Source of the DNA: Myxococcota bacterium
GTDB taxonomy: Bacteria > Myxococcota_A > UBA796
Reading direction: 5' to 3'
Length of the DNA: 64,000 bases
NCBI GenBank assembly: GCA_029251165.1
Contig: JAQXDW010000130.1
Coordinates: 30,303 to 94,302 of the forward strand
In this document: positions 50,077-58,687 of the stretch, one piece after another
Position numbering within the stretch: the first letter of the stretch is position 1
How the letters are laid out: each line of letters starts with the position of its first letter
Made by a program: the position numbers and the translations under genes
Notes under the pieces: model-generated
What the model was told of the DNA's origin: nothing
The model's input: the letters and a program-made list of their open reading frames with translations, nothing else
Databases searched by the model: none

Positions 50077-52094
50077 GTCTTCGGCGCTGGGCAGAGCAGA
50101 TCTTGATGGGCACGGAGCTCTCCGACAAGCTCGCGCCCCTGACGGCGCTGCGCGACGACCATCCCGGAGCGGCCATCGCGCTGCCGGATGCTCCGGGTCG
50201 TCCGAGCGTTCTCCCCCTGCCCGATCGCCGCATGCGGGTCCCGTTCCCCGGCGATCTCACCGATCCCCGCAGCCGCGGGATCGTCCTTCACTTCTTCGCC
50301 AACCATGAGCTGCTCGCGCTGGAGCTGATGGCCCTGATGCTGCTCCGCTTTCCGAGCGCGCCCCGACCGTTTCGGCGGGGGCTGGCGGCGACGATGCGCG
50401 ACGAGCAGCGCCACCTGACGCTGTACCTGGAGCGCATGGCTGAGCTCTCGGTGTCGCTGGGGGAGATTCCGGTCAATGACTTCTTCTGGCGCTCTCTCCG
50501 CAGCGCAGACACCCCGGCGGCGTTCTCGGCGGGCATGAGCCTCACGTTTGAGCAGGCAAACCTCGACCACGCCCGGTTCTACGGGGCTGCATTTGCCCGG
50601 GTCGGAGACGCACAGACTGCCGCGTTGATGGGAGAGGTCTACCGCGATGAGATCGCCCACGTCCGCCAGGGCTTGCGCTGGCTGCGTCGGTGGAAGCCGC
50701 CGGAGCAGGACGACTGGAGCGCCTGGTCCGGGCTGCTCGAGCCGCCGCTGACACCGGCGAGGGGCAAGGGCAGGGGCTTTGACCGGGACGGACGAAGGCA
50801 GGCCGGCCTGTCCGAGGCGTTCATCAATGAGCTGGAGGTCTTCGGGCACTCCCGCGGGCGTCCGCCGACGGTGTGGTGGTTTAATCCGGGCTGTGAGGCG
50901 GAGATCCTCAACGGACAGGCACCGAAGATCGCCAAGACCCTCGCTGCCGATCTGGAGAGCCTGCCGATGTTTCTGGCGGTCGCCGACGACGCCGTGCTGC
51001 TTCGACGCCGGCCATCGACTGCCCACCTCCGCAGCCTCCAGGGGGCTGGCCTCGTGATCCCCGAGCTGGTGGTGTTTGACGATCACCTCAGCGACCACCC
51101 TCTGACCCGCCGTACCCTCGGTGGGCTCTCACCATGGGGGGTGAGTCCAGCCTCTGCGGCGCTCCTTGCGCCCCTCGGGGCTGCTGCCTGGAAGCCTGAC
51201 CGCGCGCGATGGCATCGGAAGTCTGCAGCTCTGCCCGTTCTCTCTGCGCTCCTCGATGGTGCGGACTGGCTCGCCCCGCGCGCGACCATTGGGCGGCGAT
51301 GTACCGCTGAGGCGGAGGTTGAGGCTGCGCGGTCTGGCTCCTGTGTCATCAAGGCGGAGCTTGGGGCCGCCGGACGGGGAGCGATCCGGGTCGACGGTGC
51401 GCTGACCGAGCCACAGCGTCGCTGGCTGGTTCGTACCCTCCGCAGCCAGGGAGCGGTGGTGGTCGAGCCGTGGCTGCCGCGCGTCCTCGACCTCTCCTTT
51501 CACTTCACCCTCACCGACGACGGCGCCCGGCTCGAGGGAACCACACGGTTCTTCACCGACAGCCGTGGTCAGTACCTCGGGCACTGGCTCTCGCGGATCA
51601 CGGACGGCCTGCCGTCGCCTCTGATCCGATGGCTCCATGGGGACGGCCGAGACGCCCGGCGCATGCAGCGGCTGGCAGCATCGGTCGGGACCCACTGCGC
51701 CGCGGCGCTGCCGGAGTACCGTGGACCGCTCGGGGTGGATGCCTTGGTCTACGCCGACGGGAACGGCTACCGCCTCAAGCCCGTCGTTGAGCTGAACCCC
51801 CGCTGGAGCATGGGGCGGGTGGCCCTTGCGCTTCAGGGACGCATCGCCAATCGCACGCCGGCCGTCTTTGCCCTCCTCGGCCCGCCGCTCCGCGCTGCAC
51901 TCGGGCTGTCGTGTCCGGCTGAGGTCGCTGTGCTTGCCGCGCAGCATCCCGTCCGATGTGATCGCGGCGGTCAGATCCTATCGGGCCTCCTGCCGCTGAC
52001 CGAGCCGGCGGAGGCGAAGGCGGTGGTCGCAGTGCTCGCGGCAGGCGAGGTCGCACATGCGATCATGTCAGTCATGCCTGAGAGGTCACTGTGA
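50073..52094 (+). CDS. Ferritin-like (DUF455) / ATP-grasp fusion protein
   Basis: A 673-residue protein with a TTG start at 50073 that overlaps the recX stop by 4 bp, with GGAG just upstream. The N-terminal 210 residues are a four-helix diiron bundle: HELLALEL (Glu79), RDEQRH (Glu111, His114), FEQANLDHARF (Glu160, His166) and YRDEIAH (Glu193, His196), as in DUF455. The C-terminal part, from about 380, has ATP-grasp features: SCVIKAELGAAGRGAIRV (Lys and Gly-rich loop) and VVELNPRWSMGRV (Glu-x-Asn metal site). Fusion of the two suggests ATP-dependent ligation coupled to oxidation. The rlpA start overlaps by 4 bp. Confidence 0.7.
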   Translation: MSLRRWAEQILMGTELSDKLAPLTALRDDHPGAAIALPDAPGRPSVLPLPDRRMRVPFPGDLTDPRSRGIVLHFFANHELLALELMALMLLRFPSAPRPFRRGLAATMRDEQRHLTLYLERMAELSVSLGEIPVNDFFWRSLRSADTPAAFSAGMSLTFEQANLDHARFYGAAFARVGDAQTAALMGEVYRDEIAHVRQGLRWLRRWKPPEQDDWSAWSGLLEPPLTPARGKGRGFDRDGRRQAGLSEAFINELEVFGHSRGRPPTVWWFNPGCEAEILNGQAPKIAKTLAADLESLPMFLAVADDAVLLRRRPSTAHLRSLQGAGLVIPELVVFDDHLSDHPLTRRTLGGLSPWGVSPASAALLAPLGAAAWKPDRARWHRKSAALPVLSALLDGADWLAPRATIGRRCTAEAEVEAARSGSCVIKAELGAAGRGAIRVDGALTEPQRRWLVRTLRSQGAVVVEPWLPRVLDLSFHFTLTDDGARLEGTTRFFTDSRGQYLGHWLSRITDGLPSPLIRWLHGDGRDARRMQRLAASVGTHCAAALPEYRGPLGVDALVYADGNGYRLKPVVELNPRWSMGRVALALQGRIANRTPAVFALLGPPLRAALGLSCPAEVAVLAAQHPVRCDRGGQILSGLLPLTEPAEAKAVVAVLAAGEVAHAIMSVMPERSL

Positions 52095-52459
52095 GACTGA
52101 TGGTCCTGCTGATGGTTCTGGTCGGATGCGCAAAGAAGCCGGTGCAGACCGGAAAGGCTTCCTGGTACGGGCCGGGCTTCCGAGGAAAGCCCACCGCTTC
52201 TGGCGAGACGTTCCGTCCGCGCAAGCGCACCGCAGCCCATAAGAGTCTCCCATTTGGCTCCGTTGTGAAGGTGACTCGCGTGGATACAGGAGAAAGCGTG
52301 AGGGTTGTGATCAATGATCGCGGTCCCTATGCCGCCGGGCGCGTTATCGATCTTTCCCGCAGGGCTGCCCGTCGAATCGACATGATCAACGACGGCGTAG
52401 CAGAGGTTGAGCTGAAGGTGGTGGGTTGCCGCCGTCGCTATGACCGATGCAAGCAATAG
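52091..52459 (+). CDS. rlpA: RlpA-like septal-ring lytic/DPBB lipoprotein
   Basis: A 122-residue protein with a GTG start at 52091, overlapping the previous stop (GTGA). Lipoprotein signal MRLMVLLMVLVGC. The double-psi beta-barrel core is complete: ASWYGPGFRGKPTASGETF, FGSVVKVT and VVINDRGPYAAGRVIDLSRRAA (with the catalytic-type Asp and Ser). There is no SPOR domain, so it is a minimal RlpA. RlpA cleaves denuded peptidoglycan glycan strands. Ends with a Cys and basic residues. Confidence 0.9.
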   Translation: MRLMVLLMVLVGCAKKPVQTGKASWYGPGFRGKPTASGETFRPRKRTAAHKSLPFGSVVKVTRVDTGESVRVVINDRGPYAAGRVIDLSRRAARRIDMINDGVAEVELKVVGCRRRYDRCKQ

Positions 52460-52467
52460 AGGTTCAG

Positions 52468-54018
52468 ATGGCAGGCAAGGTTTCGCTCAGCGTTGGTTCA
52501 CAGGACGCGGACTTCACAACCATCGCCGAGGCGATCAAGGACGCTCCGAAGGGGGCCACCATTTCGATTGCCCCCGGAAAGTACTCCGAGGCGCTCACCA
52601 TCGACACCGATCTCACCCTCATTGGAGACGGTGAGACAGACGCAGTGGTCATCTCTGGCGATGTCACCATCGGCGGCGGACGCGTCACGATCGCAGGCTG
52701 CTGCCTCTCCTGGCTCGGTGTCTCGGCCGGAAAGCCGATCCTGACGGAGTGTCACATCGCGGATCTTGGCTTCTCCGGTGCGTCTGCTCCGCGGCTCATT
52801 GAGTGCCGGATCTCCGGCGCGAAGATCCAGGACACGGCTGCTGGCGTGCTGGAGAACTGCGAGATCATCGCCAACGGCATCACCATCACCGACGAAGCCA
52901 CCCCCCGCCTCAAGGGCTGTCGTGTCCTCGGCAGCGCTGGTGTTCGGGTCAGCGGCGCTGCCGCTCCGGTGTTCTCGGGCTGCGAGATCGCCAACAGCAC
53001 GGGCATCGGCGTCACCATCAGCAGCGGCGCTCCCGCGTTCCGTCGCTGCCACATCCACCACAACGCCGCCAATGGCGTGAGCCTCACCGGCGCCGCTGCC
53101 GGCACGCTCACCTCGTGCGAGATCAGCGACAATGGTGCGCCGGGTGTGGGTGTCCAGGGAGACGCCACCACGCTCATCAAGAGCTGTCAGCTCCACGACA
53201 ACGCTGGCTCCGGCGTCGTCATCCGCAGCGGCACCCCCACCCTCGAGAGCTGCCGACTCAAGGACCACACCGAGCCGGACATCGTGGTCGCCGGTGGCGC
53301 ACCCACCCTGACCCGCTGCAAGCTCACCGGGGGACCGGCCAACGGCGTCGTCTTCCTTGACCGGGCTGGCGGACTCATGGACGGCTGCGATCTCCAGAAC
53401 CACGCCCTGTGTGAGCTGGTCATCAGCGGCCAGGCCGCGCCAGAGATCAAGGACTGCCGGATCCACAAGAGCCAGCACATGGGCGTGTGGATCACCGATC
53501 GTGCCCGCCCCACCCTGACGGGCTGTCGCATCCTCACCGCTGCCCGGGTCGGCGTGGGCATCTCTTCTGCCTCGCCCACCCTCAAGGACTGCCGGATCTC
53601 CGGGCACACCTCCAACGGTGTGACCATCTACAACGGCGCAAAGCCGACCCTGGAGAACTGCGAGATCTCCAAGAACGTGGGTCCGGACGTCGTCATCTGG
53701 GGGGAGGCCGATCCGACCCTGACCAGCTGCCAGATCAGCAACGGAAAGGCCATCGGTGTCTGGGTCCGTGCCGGCGGGCGAGGCACCCTCAACGGCTGCG
53801 AGATCACCCGCTCCAAGGTCGCTGGCCTCCAGGTCGACGACGGCGCCCCGGTCCTCAACGGCTGCTCTTTTGTCAAGCTCCCGATCGCTGCACGCTACAC
53901 CGGCAGCGGCGGCGGCCAGCTCAACGAAGCCACCATGACCGACAACGAGCAGGACGTCGTTGTCGTCGATGGCCCCGGCCCGAAGGTCTCCTCCAGCGCA
54001 GCAGCGTCCGAAGAGTAG
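52468..54018 (+). CDS. Right-handed parallel beta-helix protein
   Basis: A 516-residue protein; ATG 52468 (MAGKVSLSV) follows AGAGG; an earlier ATG at 52447 overlaps rlpA. Starts with a periplasmic-copper/pectate lyase-like SIGDGT segment (TIAEAIKDAPKGATISIAPGKY, LTLIGDG) and then about 18 repeats of 22 residues, each with ...P.L..C.I....G.., as in polygalacturonase/NosD-type beta-helices. The many regularly spaced Cys (one per coil) are striking. No signal peptide is visible, so it may be cytoplasmic or exported another way. Function unknown; possible binding surface or carbohydrate-active. Confidence 0.78.
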   Translation: MAGKVSLSVGSQDADFTTIAEAIKDAPKGATISIAPGKYSEALTIDTDLTLIGDGETDAVVISGDVTIGGGRVTIAGCCLSWLGVSAGKPILTECHIADLGFSGASAPRLIECRISGAKIQDTAAGVLENCEIIANGITITDEATPRLKGCRVLGSAGVRVSGAAAPVFSGCEIANSTGIGVTISSGAPAFRRCHIHHNAANGVSLTGAAAGTLTSCEISDNGAPGVGVQGDATTLIKSCQLHDNAGSGVVIRSGTPTLESCRLKDHTEPDIVVAGGAPTLTRCKLTGGPANGVVFLDRAGGLMDGCDLQNHALCELVISGQAAPEIKDCRIHKSQHMGVWITDRARPTLTGCRILTAARVGVGISSASPTLKDCRISGHTSNGVTIYNGAKPTLENCEISKNVGPDVVIWGEADPTLTSCQISNGKAIGVWVRAGGRGTLNGCEITRSKVAGLQVDDGAPVLNGCSFVKLPIAARYTGSGGGQLNEATMTDNEQDVVVVDGPGPKVSSSAAASEE

Positions 54019-54027
54019 GCCGCTCGC

Positions 54028-56292
54028 TCAGGGGTAGACCTCGACTGTGTAGGTCCGCTCCACGCTCCCGGAAATGCTCACCGTCACGCCGCTGACGGTG
54101 AGCGCTCCGCTCGTCAGCAGCTCCGTTGTGCTGCCGGCGGCTGTGGCCACACCGGATGCCGAATAGCGGGTTCCGTCTGCCTCGACGAAGCTTCCGCCGC
54201 TTCCGAACACCCGCAGGGTTCGCGTCAGCGCGGCATCGTCGATGTCGGTCACTCCCTCGGCGGTCGCGGTGGAGAGGGTGTCGGGGATGTCGGTGAGGAC
54301 CGGAATGAGGCTGCCTTCGCTGGCAAAGACCGGGATCTCTCCAAGCCCTGCCGAGAAGTCCCCGGCAGAGACCGAGGCTCCGGTCCACCAGTCGTACCAG
54401 CCAACGTCTGACGGCAGATCGACTGCGCGGCTGGTGACTCCGCGCTCCAGGATCGGCGCCACAAGCATCGACTCTCCGAGCAGCCAGGCGTCCATTGCTG
54501 CCCAGTCGGCGTCCTCGTAGTGCATCGCTGGGTGGCGGATCAGCGGGTAGCCCGATTCGGATGCGATGGCTGAGAGACCACGAAGGTAGGGGAACAAGCG
54601 GGTGTGCTCGGAGGCATAGGTCGCGTAGTGCGTCAGGGTCTCGTCGTCGGAGTCCAGCTGCCAGTTGTCGTAGGCGCCGTGGTGGGTGCGCATGATCGGG
54701 GAGAACGCTCCCAGGCTGCACCACCGCCACCACAGCTCCTTGTCCGCCGTGTCATTGCCGACAGACTGGTATCCGGCGATGTCGTGACCATAGAACGCCA
54801 CCCCGCTCACCGACATCCCCAAGCCCATCGCGACCACCGTGGGCAGTCCGTCGTCGGCATCGAAGCTGGTGCGCTGATCCCCTGCCCAGGTGATCGGCGC
54901 AAGCGACTGACCACCGCTCCAGCCGCTCCGGGCGAAGAAGGTCGCGTCTGTGCCCGCGATCGCCTCCGCGTTCAGGGCACTCCACAGCAGCGGCCAGGTG
55001 TTGTGATCCGCCATGGCATCGCCGTCATAGAGCTGAGCATCGGGCGGCAGCCACTCTCCGAAGTCTGCCATCCAGCCATCAAACCCGATGTCCATTGCCG
55101 CCTGCATCTTCTCCTGCGCCCAGGTCCAGGCCCCGGGGTGGGTGAGGTCGAGGGTTGAGGTCTCGTAGAGGGTCGCGGAGAGGAAGGTGTAGGGCTCGTC
55201 GGTGGTCGGGTCGGTGATCGCGAAGGGCGCAGCCTCCTCCCAGGTCGAGGCTTCTGGCGCGATGAAGGGAGAGAAGTAGCCCATCCACTTGAAGCCCTGG
55301 GCCTCAAGCATGCTGTCGACGTCGACAGCGTCGGGGTAGAGCGCAGTGTCGAGATCCCACTCCGGCAGCAGGTGGTAGCCCAGTGCGGTTGTCTCGCCGC
55401 CCTTCCAGTCCTCGGTCCAGATGACCGAGGTGGGGGCCCCAGCGTCTCGGAGAAGCTGCGCGAGCTCGAGGACCTCGTCCTGGCCGTGCACGGCGTCCGC
55501 CCAGGGGGCAAACGCCCAGTCCGGGGGAACGGAGACGCCGCCGCTGGACTGGGTGCGGAGGCCGATGACCTCCAGCGGAGAGAGGCCAGCGAACAGCGAC
55601 AGCGAGAAGTCTTCCTCCCAGGTCGTCAGCGACCACTGTGCGGGATCGGAGTCGCAGAGATCGACCTCCACCCGTGCGCCGGTGTTGACCTGGAACCCGG
55701 CGGGTTCCGCAGGGCGGAGGAAGAAGGGGTCGGGATAGCTGGCGGCATGTCGGGTGCCGGTGAGGAACCAGGTGTCCGGGTATTCCTCTGTGTCTGCCTT
55801 ACCGACCCCGGGCTCCGAGACGAACAGCGGGAAGGACTGGCCGGTGTGGTCGACATCCATGGCGTGTCCGCCGGCACCGAGGAAGGTGTCGTCTCCCGTG
55901 CAGGCCAGCGCGACACGGGCCCGGTTGGTGCCCGTGGTGCCGTCGATGAGGATCCTCAGCTCCTGCTCTGCGTTGACAACGATCTGCATCAGCCCGAGGC
56001 TGGCCCCCTCCGCGTCCTTCAGATCTGCGACGAACGCGCCGGTGTCTTGGCGGGAGAGGAGCTTGAAGTGATCGACCGTGGTCCACGCCGTCGGCTCGTC
56101 GTCGAAGCGATAGCTGCCGGACTGGAAATCGATCGCTGTGGTGCCGTTGCCCATCTCAATGGACTGCAGCTCCAACAGGGTACGACCAATACGCGTGATC
56201 GTCAGCTCAGCGGTGTCCTCTCGCCAGCTCAGCTCGAAGTCTGACAAGGTCAGCGCCCCAGTCCCAGAGCATCCAAGCATCAGCAGCAGCAT
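54028..56292 (-). CDS. GH31 family alpha-glycosidase lipoprotein of the YihQ branch
   Basis: A 754-residue protein; ATG 56292 (MLLLMLGC, lipobox MLGC) follows GAGGAGG. The catalytic nucleophile is in GFDGWMADFGEWLP (Asp410) and the acid/base in ITWAGDQRTSFDADDGL (Asp472), both in the sulfoquinovosidase-like form (WMADFGE, WAGDQ) rather than the WxDMNE of maltases. The sulfonate-binding Gln, Arg and Trp of E. coli YihQ correspond to Glu294, His307 and Pro310; only the Tyr (508) is kept, so it is probably not a sulfoquinovosidase. Signal puts it on the envelope surface or in periplasm. Confidence 0.87.
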   Translation of the reverse strand: MLLLMLGCSGTGALTLSDFELSWREDTAELTITRIGRTLLELQSIEMGNGTTAIDFQSGSYRFDDEPTAWTTVDHFKLLSRQDTGAFVADLKDAEGASLGLMQIVVNAEQELRILIDGTTGTNRARVALACTGDDTFLGAGGHAMDVDHTGQSFPLFVSEPGVGKADTEEYPDTWFLTGTRHAASYPDPFFLRPAEPAGFQVNTGARVEVDLCDSDPAQWSLTTWEEDFSLSLFAGLSPLEVIGLRTQSSGGVSVPPDWAFAPWADAVHGQDEVLELAQLLRDAGAPTSVIWTEDWKGGETTALGYHLLPEWDLDTALYPDAVDVDSMLEAQGFKWMGYFSPFIAPEASTWEEAAPFAITDPTTDEPYTFLSATLYETSTLDLTHPGAWTWAQEKMQAAMDIGFDGWMADFGEWLPPDAQLYDGDAMADHNTWPLLWSALNAEAIAGTDATFFARSGWSGGQSLAPITWAGDQRTSFDADDGLPTVVAMGLGMSVSGVAFYGHDIAGYQSVGNDTADKELWWRWCSLGAFSPIMRTHHGAYDNWQLDSDDETLTHYATYASEHTRLFPYLRGLSAIASESGYPLIRHPAMHYEDADWAAMDAWLLGESMLVAPILERGVTSRAVDLPSDVGWYDWWTGASVSAGDFSAGLGEIPVFASEGSLIPVLTDIPDTLSTATAEGVTDIDDAALTRTLRVFGSGGSFVEADGTRYSASGVATAAGSTTELLTSGALTVSGVTVSISGSVERTYTVEVYP

Positions 56293-56359
56293 GACTTCCT
56301 CCTCAGCGCAGCAGGGTAGTCCGGTGGACGTCTGACTGCCGGTGGATAGAGACTCGCAG

Positions 56360-57379
56360 ATGTTCCGCCCGATTGCCACGCCTGACCTGCTGCCTGAAGA
56401 GCATCGCGTCTATTTTGCCCCACACCGTCGTCCGAGCGGCTTCTTCAACCCCTGGCATGATGTTCCGGTCAGCAGCCCACGGGATCTCCTGCGCTGGCAA
56501 TTCTCCCGCAGCGCGTTTGCCGCAGAGAAGAAGCGCCGACCCGACCTCTCGGTGATCTCCGATCCCCTCGGCCGGCTCCGGGGCCTTCCTGAGGCGTGCC
56601 GGGTGATGTGGCTGGGGCATGCCTCGGTGTTGGTGCAGCTCGACGGCATCAGCGTGCTCATCGATCCAGTCTTTGGGCGGGCAGGTGGGCTGATGCGTCG
56701 GGAGGTGGCCGCGCCGCTGCGTCCGGCGGACCTTCCCAGGATCGACGCCGTGATGCTCACCCATGGCCACATGGATCACCTCGACGTCGCCAGCCTTCGG
56801 GCCATCGGGCGACGGTTCGGGGAGTCGGTTCGGTTCATCACCCCGCTGGGCCTCGCGCGAGCCCTCCCACGGGACTGCTCCGTCCGAACCGAGCTGGACT
56901 GGTGGCAGGGGGTGTCGGTCGGCGGGGTGCATGTCGGGCTCGTTCCCGCCCAGCACTGGCACCGCCGAGGGCTCAACGACACCAACCGGGCGCTGTGGGG
57001 AGGGGCGGTCATCTCAGGCAGTCGCACCATCTTCCACTCGGGCGACACCGGCTACTTTGGGGGCTTCTCAGCCATCGGTGCAGCGCTCGACATCGATCTC
57101 GCGATCCTGCCCATGGGGGCATACGAGCCGCGCTGGTTCATGGCTGCCCAGCACATGTCCCCGGAGCACTCGGTTCAGGCCCTCATCGATCTCAACGCCC
57201 GGCACGCCATGGCGATGCACTGGGGCACCTTCGATCTGACCGACGAGCCGCTCAGCCACGGCGTCGACACCCTGCTGCCGAAGATCCTGGAGGAGCGGGG
57301 GCTCGCGACGGATCGGTTCGCGGTCCTCCAGCACGGAGACGCGCTCGGCGTGACGGACGGCGCGCTGCTGCGCACCTGA
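56360..57379 (+). CDS. MBL-fold metallohydrolase (NAPE-PLD/UlaG-like)
   Basis: A 339-residue protein; ATG 56360 is chosen, with GTG 56342 upstream as an alternative. The metal motif is LTHGHMDHLD (HxHxDH), with later ligands in VPAQHWHRRG, IFHSGDTGYFGGF (His, Asp) and AMHWGTFDL (His). The pattern LGHASVLVQLDGISVLIDPVFG is typical of NAPE-PLD-like enzymes, which hydrolyse phospholipid head groups, and of related lactonases. No signal peptide. Ends where the next gene on the other strand ends. Confidence 0.85.
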   Translation: MFRPIATPDLLPEEHRVYFAPHRRPSGFFNPWHDVPVSSPRDLLRWQFSRSAFAAEKKRRPDLSVISDPLGRLRGLPEACRVMWLGHASVLVQLDGISVLIDPVFGRAGGLMRREVAAPLRPADLPRIDAVMLTHGHMDHLDVASLRAIGRRFGESVRFITPLGLARALPRDCSVRTELDWWQGVSVGGVHVGLVPAQHWHRRGLNDTNRALWGGAVISGSRTIFHSGDTGYFGGFSAIGAALDIDLAILPMGAYEPRWFMAAQHMSPEHSVQALIDLNARHAMAMHWGTFDLTDEPLSHGVDTLLPKILEERGLATDRFAVLQHGDALGVTDGALLRT

Positions 57380-57895
57380 TCATTCCCCGGGGAGCGGGAG
57401 CACCGGGAAGCAGTGGATGCGGTGGAAGTCCGGGGCCTCACCCGGCACTGGAGACGCTGCGAGGTAGCGGCGGTGTGCGCCGAGACCGTGGATGGCGAAG
57501 GCGTTGAGGCGTCGGGGAGCCGGCGGCACCAGGGACCACGGCAGCCGCGCGGTGCCCGACCAGCGCGCCCCGTCAGCAGCCGCAGAGAAGTCCAGCGGCA
57601 GCAGGCGCTCGGTGATCTGCCGCACCCCGGAGAGCCGGAGGAGGAGGTGGTGTCCGTGGGGAGACAGCTCGACCTCGGTGTAGGTATCGCTCGGTCCGAC
57701 GATGAACAGCTCGACGACCTCGTGCTCCCAGAGCGCCCAGCAGGGACCAGGGGCTCCTGGTGGCGGTGGGTCACCGTGGAGGGGGGCGTCGACGGTGATG
57801 CACAGGGCATCGGGCGTCGCGGAGAGCGTTACGGAGGCATGCTCGCCGGGCGCCGCGGGGTGGCCGTCCCAGGTCGAGCGAATCTCAAGCCTCAT
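57380..57895 (-). CDS. Carbohydrate-binding (CBM9/DOMON-like) domain protein
   Basis: A 171-residue protein from ATG 57895 (MRLEIRSTWDG), 11 bp inside the upstream gene. The WALWEHEVVELFIVGPSDTYTEVELSPHGHHLLLRL pattern resembles CBM9-like domains that occur in exported cytochromes and glycosidases. Without a signal peptide, and ending in FPVLPLPGE, it is probably cytoplasmic. Function cannot be assigned; a sugar-binding or enzyme-accessory role is possible. Confidence 0.62.
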   Translation of the reverse strand: MRLEIRSTWDGHPAAPGEHASVTLSATPDALCITVDAPLHGDPPPPGAPGPCWALWEHEVVELFIVGPSDTYTEVELSPHGHHLLLRLSGVRQITERLLPLDFSAAADGARWSGTARLPWSLVPPAPRRLNAFAIHGLGAHRRYLAASPVPGEAPDFHRIHCFPVLPLPGE

Positions 57896-58637
57896 CGGGA
57901 TACTCAACCTCCAGGGAGGCGAACCGGGGCGAGATGGCCTGGAGGAAGCGAAGGTCCTTGGACTGGAGGAAGTGGACCAGCTTGCCCGTGCCAGCGCTCT
58001 CCATAGACAGCTCCAGCTGCCCGTTGAGCTCGGAGAGCCGCAGCGCCTGCTGTCGGGAGCGTGCGACGAGGACCAGCAGTCCCATCTGGCGCGGGGTGCC
58101 CTTGTGGGCCAGCCAGAGCTGTGTCTGGAGGGTCTTGCGTCCGGGGTTGACGATGGCCTGGAGGAGGCGAGTGGTGGACTTGATGAGGTTGCCATCGAGT
58201 CCCTGACTTCCGACCAGGGCATCTGCGGCGGGGTACCGCAGGCGCTGGTTGGTGCCGTCGGGGCTGAACCGGTGCCGGAGGTAGGTGATGCGCCCGGTGT
58301 CGTCGGCGGAGGGGAGGGTGTCGCTGTCGCGGGGATCGATCGGGCCGCCGTCTATCTGGGTGATGATGAGCATCTCCAGCGGTGCGCCCAGGCTCTTCGA
58401 CATCCGCTCGACGATCAGCTCGGACATCGCCGTTGCGTTTGCCCCAAACCAGCGCATCTCCAGATAGATCCAAGCGCCGCTGTCTCCAAGATCCCACAGT
58501 CCTGTCGGCATGCCGCCGTCCTGCCGTGCCCGGTTGTCCTGAATAAACCCGAGGACGCGACTGACCTTGAAGAAGGCCGTGCGGAGCGCACGGGCATCGA
58601 CGCGACGTGATCCGATGCAGCACAGCGGTGGATACAT
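57885..58637 (-). CDS. Hypothetical protein
   Basis: A 250-residue protein from ATG 58637 (ATG 58511, MPTGLWDLGD, is a possible shorter start). No signal or TM segment. The C-terminal half has LRYPAADALVGSQGLDGNLIKSTTRLLQAIVNPGRKTLQTQLWLAHK and LVLVARSRQQALRLSELNGQLELSMESAGTGKLVHFLQ, predicted helical. No known family is recognised. Overlaps the CBM-like gene by 11 bp and probably forms an operon with it. Confidence 0.6.
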   Translation of the reverse strand: MYPPLCCIGSRRVDARALRTAFFKVSRVLGFIQDNRARQDGGMPTGLWDLGDSGAWIYLEMRWFGANATAMSELIVERMSKSLGAPLEMLIITQIDGGPIDPRDSDTLPSADDTGRITYLRHRFSPDGTNQRLRYPAADALVGSQGLDGNLIKSTTRLLQAIVNPGRKTLQTQLWLAHKGTPRQMGLLVLVARSRQQALRLSELNGQLELSMESAGTGKLVHFLQSKDLRFLQAISPRFASLEVEYPDEA

Positions 58638-58687
58638 ACTGCGGGCTCCGTGGGCCAGGGCTGAAGATTGAGATTATAAGCGGCGCG

